Both the position numbers and the translations under genes were made by a program. DNA of 38,190 bases, from NCBI GenBank assembly GCA_000482145.1, contig AUXH01000125.1, forward strand, positions 1-38,190. The letters run 5' to 3'. The DNA is from Strigomonas culicis. Lineage: Eukaryota; Euglenozoa; Kinetoplastea; Trypanosomatida; Trypanosomatidae. Shown here piece by piece: positions 8,164 through 16,346 of this stretch (position 1 is its first letter; every line of letters begins with the position of its first letter). The notes under the pieces are model-generated. The model was not told the origin of the DNA. It ran no database searches and saw nothing but the letters and a program-made list of their open reading frames with translations.

Positions 8164-9579
8164 ATGCGACTGTCGTGTAGAACTGCCGCTGTGCAGGTAG
8201 TAGCCACCGTCGCCGCCGGCAGTCGGCTTGGCAGCACGGGCCGTGGCACACACCGGTCCTTTAGTATCCTTGCCCGTCCAAGCTGTTGGGCGGGGGACCG
8301 CTCTCTAGCTCCGGCCGCCGTGCCTGCGCGGCCCGCTGTGTGTGTGGCGGCCGCTGCCACCGCGGGCGCCTCGTCCTTCACCTTCTTCGCCCGCGTCGCG
8401 GTCACTGCCCCTACGGGTACGGCGCAGCATCAGCAGCGGCGTCACGTGTTCACCGCGACCGGCATCCGGCTTGCGGGGACCCCCGGCGGCGCGGATGGAA
8501 GCCACAACAAGGGTGCGGAGAAGGATGCGGCGCCGGAGGGCGGCAGGAAGAGCGACGCGATGGAGGCCAACCGGACGGAGCCGGAGGCGGACGATGAGGG
8601 TTTCGTGGACGAGGCGATCATCGTGAAGGACGAGCACGGCAACTCGGTCATCCGCGTGCGCCACGAGCCGCTCTCTCTCATCGAGGAGGTACCGCTCCCG
8701 CAGCGCGTGCTGACGGACGTCGAGCTTGTCATGATGGCGTGGTGCGAGGAGCACGCGCGGCAGTACGCGCTCCTCCTCGCGATTGTGCGCTTCAGCATCT
8801 TCATTCTTCTCTTCATCATCCTCTACGTCTTCTACAAGACGCAGCTGAGCAGCGAGCGGGTGCTGCGCGGCGTGGACAACGTGCCCTCCGACCTGCGCAT
8901 CGGCAACGTCGTCTTCTTCGACATCTCCGAGAACGGCATCGAGATTGGGCGCATTGTCATTGGGCTGCTGACGGAGAACTGCCCGCTCTACTGTGAGCAC
9001 TTCCACCGCAAGTGCACCGGCAGCGGTAACCGCCGCGCGGAGAGCAGCTTCCGCGGCATGCGGCTGACCGCGATTGTGCCGCGCCACGCGCTCATCTTCG
9101 GCGACGGCCGCGAGATGACGCACGACGTGCCGGGGTTCAACCCGCACTATCTGCCGACGGAGTACCTCGGCCGCGGCGCCTGGCGCGGCGCGCTGAGCTC
9201 CATCGCCTATGGACCGGACCGCGAGAGCCCCAACTTCGCTATCCACGTCTCCTCCGGTGACTACAAACCGCAGGTGTTTGGCATCGTCATGGGCGGCTAC
9301 AACGTGATTGAGCGCATGAACGCGGCGGGCAGCAAGCACGGCAACTCGCCCAAGCGGCAGTACGTGGTGCAGGACTGCGGCGAGCTGTGCACGCTGGCCA
9401 AGTCGCACGTGACGCCCATGCCGTGGCGCCTCTACGAGACGGTTTCCTTCGGCTACGACGAGGAGAAGTTCGGCGCGCGGGCAGACCCGGCACTGCTGCG
9501 CGACTCCGACCTCCGTAGCGCGGAGCGGATGCTCAAGGCGGAGCCGCAGAAACAGCGGAAGCGCTTCTGGTTCTTTTAA
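8164..9579 (+). CDS. Membrane-anchored cyclophilin-like protein, probably catalytically inactive
   Basis: A 471-residue protein with a basic, acid-free N-terminus of about 70 residues (possible mitochondrial or signal targeting), an acidic region around 120-190, one clear transmembrane helix at about 203-224, and a cyclophilin-type peptidyl-prolyl isomerase fold at about 249-406 (VVFFDISENG to VVQDCGEL). The strand order, NFAIHVSS and VFGIVMGGYNVIERM match cyclophilins. The catalytic stretch, however, reads LTAIVPRHALIFGDG. By alignment the positions of human cyclophilin A Arg55, Phe60 and Gln63 hold Ala303, His308 and Ile311, and the Trp121 and His126 positions also differ. A scaffold or binding role is therefore more likely than isomerase activity; this is inferred from a by-eye alignment. 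The start is the first ATG after an A-rich leader. The compartment is uncertain. Confidence 0.85.
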   Translation: MRLSCRTAAVQVVATVAAGSRLGSTGRGTHRSFSILARPSCWAGDRSLAPAAVPARPAVCVAAAATAGASSFTFFARVAVTAPTGTAQHQQRRHVFTATGIRLAGTPGGADGSHNKGAEKDAAPEGGRKSDAMEANRTEPEADDEGFVDEAIIVKDEHGNSVIRVRHEPLSLIEEVPLPQRVLTDVELVMMAWCEEHARQYALLLAIVRFSIFILLFIILYVFYKTQLSSERVLRGVDNVPSDLRIGNVVFFDISENGIEIGRIVIGLLTENCPLYCEHFHRKCTGSGNRRAESSFRGMRLTAIVPRHALIFGDGREMTHDVPGFNPHYLPTEYLGRGAWRGALSSIAYGPDRESPNFAIHVSSGDYKPQVFGIVMGGYNVIERMNAAGSKHGNSPKRQYVVQDCGELCTLAKSHVTPMPWRLYETVSFGYDEEKFGARADPALLRDSDLRSAERMLKAEPQKQRKRFWFF

Positions 9580-10349
9580 GGAACGAGGAAACAAAACAAA
9601 ACAAACATACACACAACAGGAGTGAGTGAACAACAACAAAAATGTAAAAATGAGGAGAAAGGGGGGAGGAAGAAGTGAGATTAGGGGTGAAGAAAGATGA
9701 AGAGAGCAACCCTTACTTGCATCCCTCTTCTTCTTTTTTTTGTTTTCTCCTTTTTGTTGATTTGTTTCCATGAATCTCCTCTCTATTATTGTTACACTTA
9801 ATGTTTCTTTTTTTTTTACTATTTATTCTGCGTTGTTGATTATTGGCGGTGCCCTGTATTAGTGACTGTTTCTTTCGCTGTTGGTCAAGTCCATCTGTTT
9901 ATAACAGCAACAGCAAGTAGAGAAAAGGGAAAAGGGGAGTGAGAAAGAAAGATAATCAACTCGTCACATAAAAAAACTCTTGTTGTCTGTCTGTTTGTTT
10001 CTACAGTGTCAGCTGCAGCCCGTTAGATGAAAGGAGCTACGTAAATAGTGATGTGAAAACTTAAATATATTTTTATATATTATAACTAAGTCACACTGAT
10101 ATAATTCTTTTTTTTTTAATAAGAATGATAATACGCAGATATGATGAAAAAAGTCAACACGTGGTCCTCTACCGGTCAACTCCTACTTAGATACAATTGT
10201 CATTTTCACCCCTCTTGCTTTTCTCTTTTTTTTTTCAGTGTTCTTTCATTTTTTTTTTTTGAAGGGTTGTAGTTGTTGTTGGTTGCTGGCACATTAAAAG
10301 GAAAAACAATAATAAGTAGGACATTGAACTATACATACAACGCTTCCTC
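9580..10349. other. Intergenic spacer between the cyclophilin-like and RCL1 genes
   Basis: AT-rich, with poly-T and poly-A runs and purine-rich stretches just after the stop codon. No gene or RNA is recognised. The acceptor for RCL1 lies near 10237. Confidence 0.7.
10208..10238 (+). promoter_or_regulatory. Predicted spliced-leader acceptor for RCL1
   Basis: A pyrimidine-rich tract ends in TTTCAG with AG at 10237-10238. The following 111 nt contain no ATG before the start codon at 10350. GAAG at 10263-10264 is an alternative site. Confidence 0.55.
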
Positions 10350-11564
10350 ATGCTACACTTCGAAGGCAGTAGCCTCTTCCGGCACCACCTGGTCTGCAGC
10401 ATCCTGTCCAAGAAGCCGGTCACCCTCACGCACCTGCACGACGCGGCGGCGATGGACTATGACAGCATCGACGCGCACCACCCCGCCGCGAGCGGCATCC
10501 AGGACTACGAGGTGAACTTCCTCAAGTTCCTGACGCGCGTGACGAGCGGGTCGCGGATGCAGCTGCAGCAGAACAACACGTCGCTCGTGTTCGAGCCCGG
10601 CATGATTCTCGGCGGCAGCTTTGTGCACGAGGTGCCGACGAGCCGCTCCGTGACCTACGTGATCGAAGCGGCGCTGCTGCTGCTGCCCTTCGCCAAGTAC
10701 GATAGCAAGATCACCTTCGTCGGCGCGACGCAGGGGCGCGAGGGCGACCTGGACCTGTCGCCCGACACGCTCCGCACCGTCACCGCGCGCTGGATGCAGC
10801 TGTTCGGCGTGCAGTGCGGCATCCGCCTCGTGCGGCGCGGCGCGGCGCCCGGCGGCGGCGGCGCCGTCGAGCTGACGGTGCGCGCGGTGCGGCGGCTGAC
10901 AAGCGCGGTTGCGAAGGAGCGCGGCCGTGTGCGGCGCGTGCGCGGCATTGCCTACGCCTGCCGCACCGCCGGCGATCTCCCCCAGCGCGCGGCGACCGCC
11001 GCCAAGGGAGTGCTGCTGCAACTGCTGCCGGACGTGTACGTGGTCACCGACATGGACCGCGGCGAGGCGGCGCGTAGGGTGATCCACCAGCAGCTGAGCC
11101 GCGGCGAGCACAGCACCAGTGGCGGCGAGGACGCCGATGCGCTGGGCAAGAACGAGCTGTACAGCATCAGCGGCTACGGCGTGCTCCTCGTCGCCGAGAC
11201 GACGAGCAACAGCTGCGTCCTCAGCCAGGAGGCCGAGGCGGGGCCGCACGAGCCGCCGGAGGAGGTCGGCGCGCGCGCGGCGCGGCTGCTGCTGGACCAG
11301 CTCTACGAGGGCGGCTGCGCGGATAGCCACCACCAGCTGCTGCTGCTCCTCCTCATGGCCCTCGCGCCGGACGAAGTGAACACGATCCGCTTCGGCAGTC
11401 TGACCAGTAGCGCCGCGTCGGCCTTTGTGCTGATGGAGCACTACTTCAGCGTGCGGACGGCGGTCAAGGAGGAGGAGAGCTTCGCGGGAGAGGAGCTGCC
11501 GCCCAGCACGCTTGTCACGTGCCTCGGTAGCAACATGGTGAATGTCTGGAAGAAGTCCAGCTAA
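10350..11564 (+). CDS. RCL1: RNA 3'-terminal phosphate cyclase-like protein, RCL1 type
   Basis: A 404-residue homologue of Rcl1, the nucleolar protein that acts with Bms1 in early pre-rRNA cleavages leading to 18S rRNA. The protein begins directly with the family's N-terminal pattern (FEGSSLFRHHLVCSILSKKP). It then carries FLTRVTSGSRMQL, PGMILGGSFVHE, the cyclase-family RRGAAPGGGGAVEL, GVLLVAETTSN and ARLLLDQLYEGGCADSHHQ. These resemble Rcl1 more than the catalytic cyclases (RtcA), and the RtcA active-site His region is not evident, so end-cyclising activity is not expected. An insertion of about 25 residues (around 235-275) between the PDVYVVTDMDRG segment and GYGVLLVAETT is longer than I know in the family. 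The start at 10350 is the first ATG after the predicted acceptor. Confidence 0.93.
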   Translation: MLHFEGSSLFRHHLVCSILSKKPVTLTHLHDAAAMDYDSIDAHHPAASGIQDYEVNFLKFLTRVTSGSRMQLQQNNTSLVFEPGMILGGSFVHEVPTSRSVTYVIEAALLLLPFAKYDSKITFVGATQGREGDLDLSPDTLRTVTARWMQLFGVQCGIRLVRRGAAPGGGGAVELTVRAVRRLTSAVAKERGRVRRVRGIAYACRTAGDLPQRAATAAKGVLLQLLPDVYVVTDMDRGEAARRVIHQQLSRGEHSTSGGEDADALGKNELYSISGYGVLLVAETTSNSCVLSQEAEAGPHEPPEEVGARAARLLLDQLYEGGCADSHHQLLLLLLMALAPDEVNTIRFGSLTSSAASAFVLMEHYFSVRTAVKEEESFAGEELPPSTLVTCLGSNMVNVWKKSS

Positions 11565-11745
11565 TAAATGAAATCTATCAATCCATACAAACAACAATAA
11601 TAAAAAAAAAAACTAATAAAAAAAGTATATACTAACTCTATCATTTAAGCCCTCTTTCGATTAATAAACGTGTACATTTTTACTTAATGCATTTAACTGT
11701 TTGATTCTGTTTTCGTTGTAAAAATGCTCTAAAAAAAAAAAAGAA

Positions 11746-11766
11746 AGAGAGAGAGAGAGAGAGAGA
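11746..11766 (+). repeat. (GA)n microsatellite
   Basis: About ten GA units following a poly-A run in the spacer. Confidence 0.9.
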
Positions 11767-11844
11767 AACTTAGGGTTAAACCAATAGGCAGTTGTCATAA
11801 TGACAAGTGAGCACTTTATCTAATGAATACAAAAGGATTATATG

Positions 11845-11868
11845 CTTCTTCTCTTCTTTTTCTTCCAG
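11845..11868 (+). promoter_or_regulatory. Predicted spliced-leader acceptor for the LRR gene
   Basis: An almost pure pyrimidine tract at 11845-11865 ends in a textbook CAG (11866-11868). The 203-nt leader to the ATG at 12072 has no ATG, unusual for such AT-rich DNA. Confidence 0.65.
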
Positions 11869-12071
11869 GCCTAAGTACATCCTTACATATACTTTTTGTA
11901 TATACATACATAAATACATAACATCCTTTTGTAACTACTACCATAAGAACGTTTGAACATTAACATATACATATATACCTATAGAGCATCATATAGAACA
12001 TAAAACATACAAAAGAATATAGTTGGTTCGTTTCTTTTAAGGAGAAGAAGAGAAAAAAGCGAAACTAAAAA

Positions 12072-13688
12072 ATGGAACTTGACTTTTCAAACAAAGGGCT
12101 CTTCTCCTTCGACTGCGCGGCGCTGTACGAGAAGCTCACCGAGACAGTCGCGCAGCGCCAGCTGCCGCCGCAGCCGTCGGTCCAGCAGATCGACTATAGT
12201 CACAACACTAGTACCGCCAGCAGCAGCGGGGTGCCGCTGCCGGCGGCGGCGCCGAACAACCACAGAGCGTCAGCTCCGGTCGTGCGCACGCTGCGCCTCG
12301 CGCACAACCACCTGCACCTCTTCACCGGCGGGGAGCAGCTGCAGCACCTGACGCACCTCCACTTGGGGCACAACAAGCTCCAGCGGCTCTACGTGAGCTG
12401 CCTGCCGCCGCGCCTGCGCGTGCTGGCCGTGCCGCAGAACGGCCTGCGCGCCCTCGAGGGGGGCTGCCTGGCGACGGCGGTGCCGCTGCTGGAGGAGCTT
12501 GACGCCTCCGGCAACGCGCTGACGGTGGAGAGCCTGCTGTGCTACTCTGGGGAGGAGGCGGCGTGGCGGCCGGTGGCCTTCCACCTCCCCGCGTCGCTCC
12601 TCCGGCTGGACCTCAGCCACAACCAGCTGTCCTCCCTCGTGCCGCTCGCCCCGCTGCACCGGCTGCTGACGCTGAGCCTCGCCGGCAATGCGGTGGCGAC
12701 GGTGGAGGACGGCCTGGGCGCCCTCGCGGAGCTCGCTAGCCTGCGCACGCTCGACCTACGCGGGAACCCTCTCTTCCAGGAGGAGGAGGAGGACGGGAGG
12801 ATGGCTGCCTCCGACGCGTGGCAGACCGGGCAGGGCGGTGGCAGCCACCTCGGGACCCGCGCGCGGCAGTTCGCACTCGAGCGCTGCGCCAAGCTGACGC
12901 ACCTCAACGGCGCGCCGCTGTCGCAGGCACAGCGGAACAGCATGTACCGCGCGAAGCAGCAGCTGCAGCGCAACCGCAGCCACAGCGCCGAGGTCAGCAA
13001 CTGTCTGGTCAGCCGCACCGCGCGCCGCGGGGACGCGGTGGTGGTGTTCGGGCGCTCCCACAGCCTGCCCCGCGCGCCGCGCGACGCCTCACCGATCGGC
13101 GCCTCCTCCCAGCCGCCTCAGCGCGGGGGGGAGGGAGCCGACGGCGGGGCGGCGGCCGGGCGGCGCAGCAGGGGCCGGACGCGGGCGGGGTCCGCCGCGA
13201 GGAAAAAGAAGGCGGACACCGAGGCCGCGGACGACCCGGCGCGCGTGGCGGTGCGGCTGCAGGCGGTGAAGGTGGCGGAGCTGCGCCGCCTGCTGGCGGA
13301 GGCGCTGCGGGAGGAGGAGGCCGCGCGCACCGCCCGAACGCTGGTCGCGGAGCACATCCAGAGCTGCAGCGGGGTGGTCGCCTCGCAGGCGGTGGAGCTG
13401 CAGGCGCTGGCGGAAAAGATGGCTGCGCTGCAGGAGGTCGCCGCGCGGCTGCAGCAGCCCCTCGCCCAGCTCGAGCAGACGTTCGAGGCCACGCACGCGA
13501 CGCTGTCCTCCACGCGCTCACTCGTCGCGCGGCGCGAGGCGGAGGTCAGCAACAAGCGCGCCGGGGGCGTGGCCAGGACGGTCAACGGCGCGCCCCTCGC
13601 GACGCGGGAGGCGAAGCGAAGAAGCAGCACGGCGGCGGGCGGACCGGGGGAGATGGCAGGGGGGGCGGGAGCCCATGCAAATAAATGA
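12072..13688 (+). CDS. Leucine-rich-repeat protein with C-terminal coiled coil
   Basis: 538 residues. Leucine-rich repeats occupy about 72-235, with units such as VRTLRLAHNHL, LTHLHLGHNKL, LLEELDASGNAL, LLRLDLSHNQL, LLTLSLAGNAV and LRTLDLRGNPL. They are followed by an LRR-cap-like segment (FALERCAKLTHLNGAPLSQ, about 266-286), as in SDS22- and axonemal-type LRR proteins. Residues 300-390 are basic and disordered (Arg, Ser, Gly). About 395-505 is Ala/Glu/Leu-rich and predicted coiled coil (AVELQALAEKMAALQEVAAR). LRR plus coiled coil is common among trypanosomatid flagellar and cytoskeletal proteins, but no specific orthologue is recognised, so a scaffold role is only inferred. The start is the first ATG after the acceptor. 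Confidence 0.85.
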   Translation: MELDFSNKGLFSFDCAALYEKLTETVAQRQLPPQPSVQQIDYSHNTSTASSSGVPLPAAAPNNHRASAPVVRTLRLAHNHLHLFTGGEQLQHLTHLHLGHNKLQRLYVSCLPPRLRVLAVPQNGLRALEGGCLATAVPLLEELDASGNALTVESLLCYSGEEAAWRPVAFHLPASLLRLDLSHNQLSSLVPLAPLHRLLTLSLAGNAVATVEDGLGALAELASLRTLDLRGNPLFQEEEEDGRMAASDAWQTGQGGGSHLGTRARQFALERCAKLTHLNGAPLSQAQRNSMYRAKQQLQRNRSHSAEVSNCLVSRTARRGDAVVVFGRSHSLPRAPRDASPIGASSQPPQRGGEGADGGAAAGRRSRGRTRAGSAARKKKADTEAADDPARVAVRLQAVKVAELRRLLAEALREEEAARTARTLVAEHIQSCSGVVASQAVELQALAEKMAALQEVAARLQQPLAQLEQTFEATHATLSSTRSLVARREAEVSNKRAGGVARTVNGAPLATREAKRRSSTAAGGPGEMAGGAGAHANK

Positions 13689-13993
13689 TAAGCCGCGAGA
13701 AGAAGAAAAGGAGGCCTTTTCCTTTCCATCTCTCTTCCCACGCGCATGCTCTCCCTATCGTCAATTCTAATGACATTTTTGATTATAGAAGTGTGCATGT
13801 ATACTTGTCCATTATATTAACCTCTTTTTTTTCTTTTTCTTTTTTGTATGATATATATAACATTTTCATAGAATTTTTCAATAGAAAGAAACCAAAAAAA
13901 AAAGCACTTTAAATATAAAAAAAAGAAGATATAAAGAATATATCTTTTTAACACCAAACTCTTGTATAGCATGTATGTGTACGCATTTTTACA

Positions 13994-14039
13994 TCTTTCT
14001 CTCTCTCTCTCTCGCTCGCTCGCTCTGTTTATTGATTAG
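13994..14039 (+). promoter_or_regulatory. Predicted spliced-leader acceptor for the four-pass membrane gene
   Basis: A CT/CTCG-rich pyrimidine tract is followed by AG at 14038-14039, leaving a 96-nt ATG-free leader to the start at 14136. Confidence 0.5.
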
Positions 14040-14102
14040 TATTGTAATAAAAGCGTCAACAACAAAAATAAAAAAGTGAGAGTGCTACATTAGATCAACC
14101 CT

Positions 14103-14123
14103 TAGATAGATAGATAGATAGAT
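14103..14123 (+). repeat. (TAGA)n microsatellite in a 5' leader
   Basis: About five tandem TAGA units end 12 nt before the start codon at 14136, so they probably lie within the mature 5' UTR. Confidence 0.85.
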
Positions 14124-14135
14124 CGTTAGATAGAG

Positions 14136-15158
14136 ATGCAAACGCACACGCACTCGTACACGGTGCGCCTGCTCGAGCGCTTCGGCGGCGCGTCGCGCTT
14201 CGTGACGCTGCTGACCTTCGTGATCCACTTTCTGCATCCGCTCTTCAGCCTCACCAACTACCTCTACTGGGTGCACCTGCAGGAAGCCCAATTCGGCATC
14301 CCTCTCGTGCACGTCTACATTGCGATGGTCGTCGTGGCCTGCATCGCCTATCTCTTCGTCGCGTCCGTCTTCTACATGTGGGCCTGGCGCTTCCCGGAGC
14401 CGGAGGAGGTCGCGAAGCGGCGCCGCATCTATGGCATCGGCATCAATCTCATCTTCTCCGACCTGCCGCTCTTTATCATCGAGACGATGATGGTGCAGCA
14501 AGTGCAGTTTGCGAACGGCGTTCAGGCCTTCACGTACGTGCTGACGTGCGTCTCGTGCACGTACAGCTGCATACGTTTCTGGACCTTCTGGATGGTGCGC
14601 ATGATCAAGATCCGCATCCCGCACCGCTACCACAAGAACTACGCCATCGCGCAGCCCAAGTACGGCCTGCAGCCGCCGGCCGACGGCGGCCACGACATCG
14701 ACGCTATGCTGGCGCACATCGGCGAGGATGCGGCGAGCGGCGGAGCAGCCAGCGCGTATCGAACGCCGAACGGCGGCAGCGACAATGACGACTTCTACGG
14801 GCCCTCTGCCAGCCGTTACTATAGCAATACGGACCATGAGGCACGTCCTCGTGCGCCGCACGGCGACAGAGTGGAGCCGCGCACGCCGCCAGGGACCACC
14901 ATCATCGGCGCCAACAATCGCTACGAGGTGGATGGGGAGGAGGAGGAGCTGAGCGACATCACAGCGGCTGCACATAGGTATCACCAGAGCAACAACACTA
15001 ATAGCAACGAAGAGCCCTACAAGGGCGGTGACCGTGGCAGTGGCGACGACTACAGCAGCACACGGCCACATCGGCCAACGGCGTTCTACCATGCGATGAC
15101 GGGCCCTGGGGGAGGCGGTATGAAAAAACGCACGTTAGACAGCGGGGGCGTTATTTAG
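14136..15158 (+). CDS. Four-pass membrane protein with long disordered tail, function unknown
   Basis: 340 residues. Four hydrophobic segments are visible at about 22-45, 55-83, 100-119 and 129-155, with short loops and a basic patch (AKRRRIYG) between the second and third. The rest (about 160-340) is hydrophilic and rich in Gly, Ser, Asn, Asp and Arg, and is probably cytosolic and disordered. There is no cleavable signal peptide pattern; the N-terminus is short and His/Thr-rich. No transporter or channel signature was recognised, and the family could not be named. The start is the first ATG after the predicted acceptor, just after the TAGA repeat. Codon use is GC-rich in the membrane part and somewhat more relaxed in the tail. 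Confidence 0.8.
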   Translation: MQTHTHSYTVRLLERFGGASRFVTLLTFVIHFLHPLFSLTNYLYWVHLQEAQFGIPLVHVYIAMVVVACIAYLFVASVFYMWAWRFPEPEEVAKRRRIYGIGINLIFSDLPLFIIETMMVQQVQFANGVQAFTYVLTCVSCTYSCIRFWTFWMVRMIKIRIPHRYHKNYAIAQPKYGLQPPADGGHDIDAMLAHIGEDAASGGAASAYRTPNGGSDNDDFYGPSASRYYSNTDHEARPRAPHGDRVEPRTPPGTTIIGANNRYEVDGEEEELSDITAAAHRYHQSNNTNSNEEPYKGGDRGSGDDYSSTRPHRPTAFYHAMTGPGGGGMKKRTLDSGGVI

Positions 15159-15481
15159 AGGGAATGGTCAACGCCAGTTCGCTGTCATTGGTAGTTGCGG
15201 TTTCATATACATGTATATCTTTTTGATATTCCTCTTTTTCAAAAGAAAACAAAATAGATAGATATAAATACTGTTTTTTTTTTTTTGCTGTTGTTGTTAT
15301 TGTTAGGTTGGCATGATCATCCAGAGCCTCTGGATTTGCGGCGTTGCTTCAGCTGCTCCCTTCTGCACAGGTAAATATGTCTTTCTTTCTCTCCTTTTTC
15401 TTCCTCCCTTCTCTCTTTTTTGTTGTTGTTGTTCTTTATTTTAGTGTTTCCGCTCTGTTTTTGTTTATTCCCCCAATAAAT
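15159..15481. other. Leader region upstream of ribosomal protein L26
   Basis: Holds two pyrimidine tract/AG pairs (AG at 15305-15306 and 15443-15444). Between them is a 64-nt GC-richer island (15307-15370, 36 of 64 G or C) ending in CAG followed by GTAAAT. The arrangement resembles a short exon and a 74-nt intron (see findings). Confidence 0.6.
15380..15444 (+). promoter_or_regulatory. Predicted splice acceptor for ribosomal protein L26
   Basis: One of the strongest pyrimidine tracts in the window (about 15380-15442) ends in TTTTAG with AG at 15443-15444, leaving a 37-nt ATG-free leader before the L26 start codon. Confidence 0.7.
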
Positions 15482-15913
15482 ATGGTCGGTACGAAGAGCG
15501 TCTCCCGCCGCAAGGCCCGCCGCGCCCATTTCCAGGCGCCCAGCCACGTGCGCCGCATCCTCATGAGCGCCCCGCTCTCGAAGGAGCTCCGCGCCAAGTA
15601 CAACGTGCGCAGCATGCCGGTGCGCAAGGACGACGAGGTGGTCGTGAAGCGCGGCTCCTTCAAGGGCCGCGAGGGCAAGGTCACCGCGTGCTACCGCCTC
15701 AAGTGGGTCATCCACGTCGACAAGGTCAACCGCGAGAAGGCGAACGGCAACACCGTGCCCGTCGGCCTCAATGCCAGCAACGTGGAGATCACGAAGCTGA
15801 AGCTGTCCAACCACCGCAAGGCCATCCTCGAGCGCAAGGACCGCAGCACCAAGACGGACAAGGGCAAGGGCAAGGTCACCGCCGCCGACCGCGCGATGCA
15901 GCAGATGGATTAA
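15482..15913 (+). CDS. RPL26: 60S ribosomal protein L26 (uL24)
   Basis: Component of the large cytosolic ribosomal subunit, near the peptide exit tunnel. The protein has 143 residues, the usual length for eukaryotic L26. It opens with the family pattern [18 protein letters not shown] and [20 protein letters not shown], and continues with a KOW motif ([18 protein letters not shown]) and [15 protein letters not shown]. The highly basic composition fits an rRNA-binding protein. The open frame extends upstream, but those codons translate a poly-pyrimidine tract. ATG 15482 is chosen because it follows the acceptor at 15443-15444 and matches the conserved N-terminus. Strongly biased, GC-ending codons fit high expression. 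Confidence 0.98.
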   Translation: MVGTKSVSRRKARRAHFQAPSHVRRILMSAPLSKELRAKYNVRSMPVRKDDEVVVKRGSFKGREGKVTACYRLKWVIHVDKVNREKANGNTVPVGLNASNVEITKLKLSNHRKAILERKDRSTKTDKGKGKVTAADRAMQQMD

Positions 15914-16346
15914 GAAGAAAACGAAGAAAGAAAAAGAAGATGAAGAAAGATAATAAAAAAAAGGGAGAAGCACAAAGAGAGGCTCCTTCTTTTCTTTTCT
16001 TATCCCTCTTCTTCTTTTTTCTTTTCTTTGCTTGGAAACACCTTTCTTATTTTTTTTATTTGTTCTTTAAACCAAATCTAAAAAAAAAGTCATACATTTT
16101 CCGCATTCATCCATATGGTTGTGTGTGTATACGAAAAAGAGAAGAGAACAGAGAAACAGTGAGAAAAACTGTTAGAATAAAATAACTATGATTATCCCTC
16201 ATTCTTTCCTTTCTTTGTTTCAATAGCTTCTGCACTTTTTTTTCTTTCAAGATTCTTTTAAGAAAAAAAAAAGTGCTTTGAAGAGATTGCATAGATACGT
16301 ACACATTTACGCTCTACCATAGAAACTTCCGCTCTACCGATTGGCA
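15914..16346. other. Intergenic spacer between the L26 and PMS genes
   Basis: Purine-rich just after the L26 stop, then AT-rich with T-rich tracts. An inverted repeat at 16232-16276 surrounds a candidate acceptor (see findings). No gene is recognised. Confidence 0.75.
16196..16251 (+). promoter_or_regulatory. Predicted spliced-leader acceptor region of the PMS gene
   Basis: Two pyrimidine tracts in a row are followed by AG at 16225-16226 and CAAG with AG at 16250-16251. From the second site a 95-nt ATG-free leader runs to the start at 16347. Confidence 0.5.

Larger units (their letters stand above)
11565..12071. other. Intergenic spacer between the RCL1 and LRR genes
   Basis: AT-rich. Contains (GA)n at 11746-11766, an isolated TTAGGGTTA at 11770-11778, and the acceptor CAG at 11866-11868. 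The 203 nt after the acceptor form an ATG-free leader. Confidence 0.75.
13689..14135. other. Intergenic spacer between the LRR and four-pass membrane genes
   Basis: AT-rich, with a CT/CTCG-rich tract at 13998-14026 and tandem TAGA units at 14103-14123 in the predicted leader. No gene is recognised. Confidence 0.75.

Noticed and set aside
8305..9771. Long open frame (488 codons) on the minus strand across the cyclophilin-like gene
   Set aside because: Its translation is Arg/Leu/Val/His-rich, without domains, and mirrors the GC-rich codons of the + strand gene. Similar minus-strand frames shadow most genes here.
11770..11778. TTAGGGTTA, a telomere-like motif inside a spacer
   Set aside because: Only one and a half repeat units, and no wider telomeric or subtelomeric context; probably chance.
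15344..15481. 46-codon N-terminal extension of ribosomal protein L26
   Set aside because: It translates a pyrimidine tract into Phe/Leu/Val, lies upstream of the predicted acceptor, and is absent from known L26 proteins.
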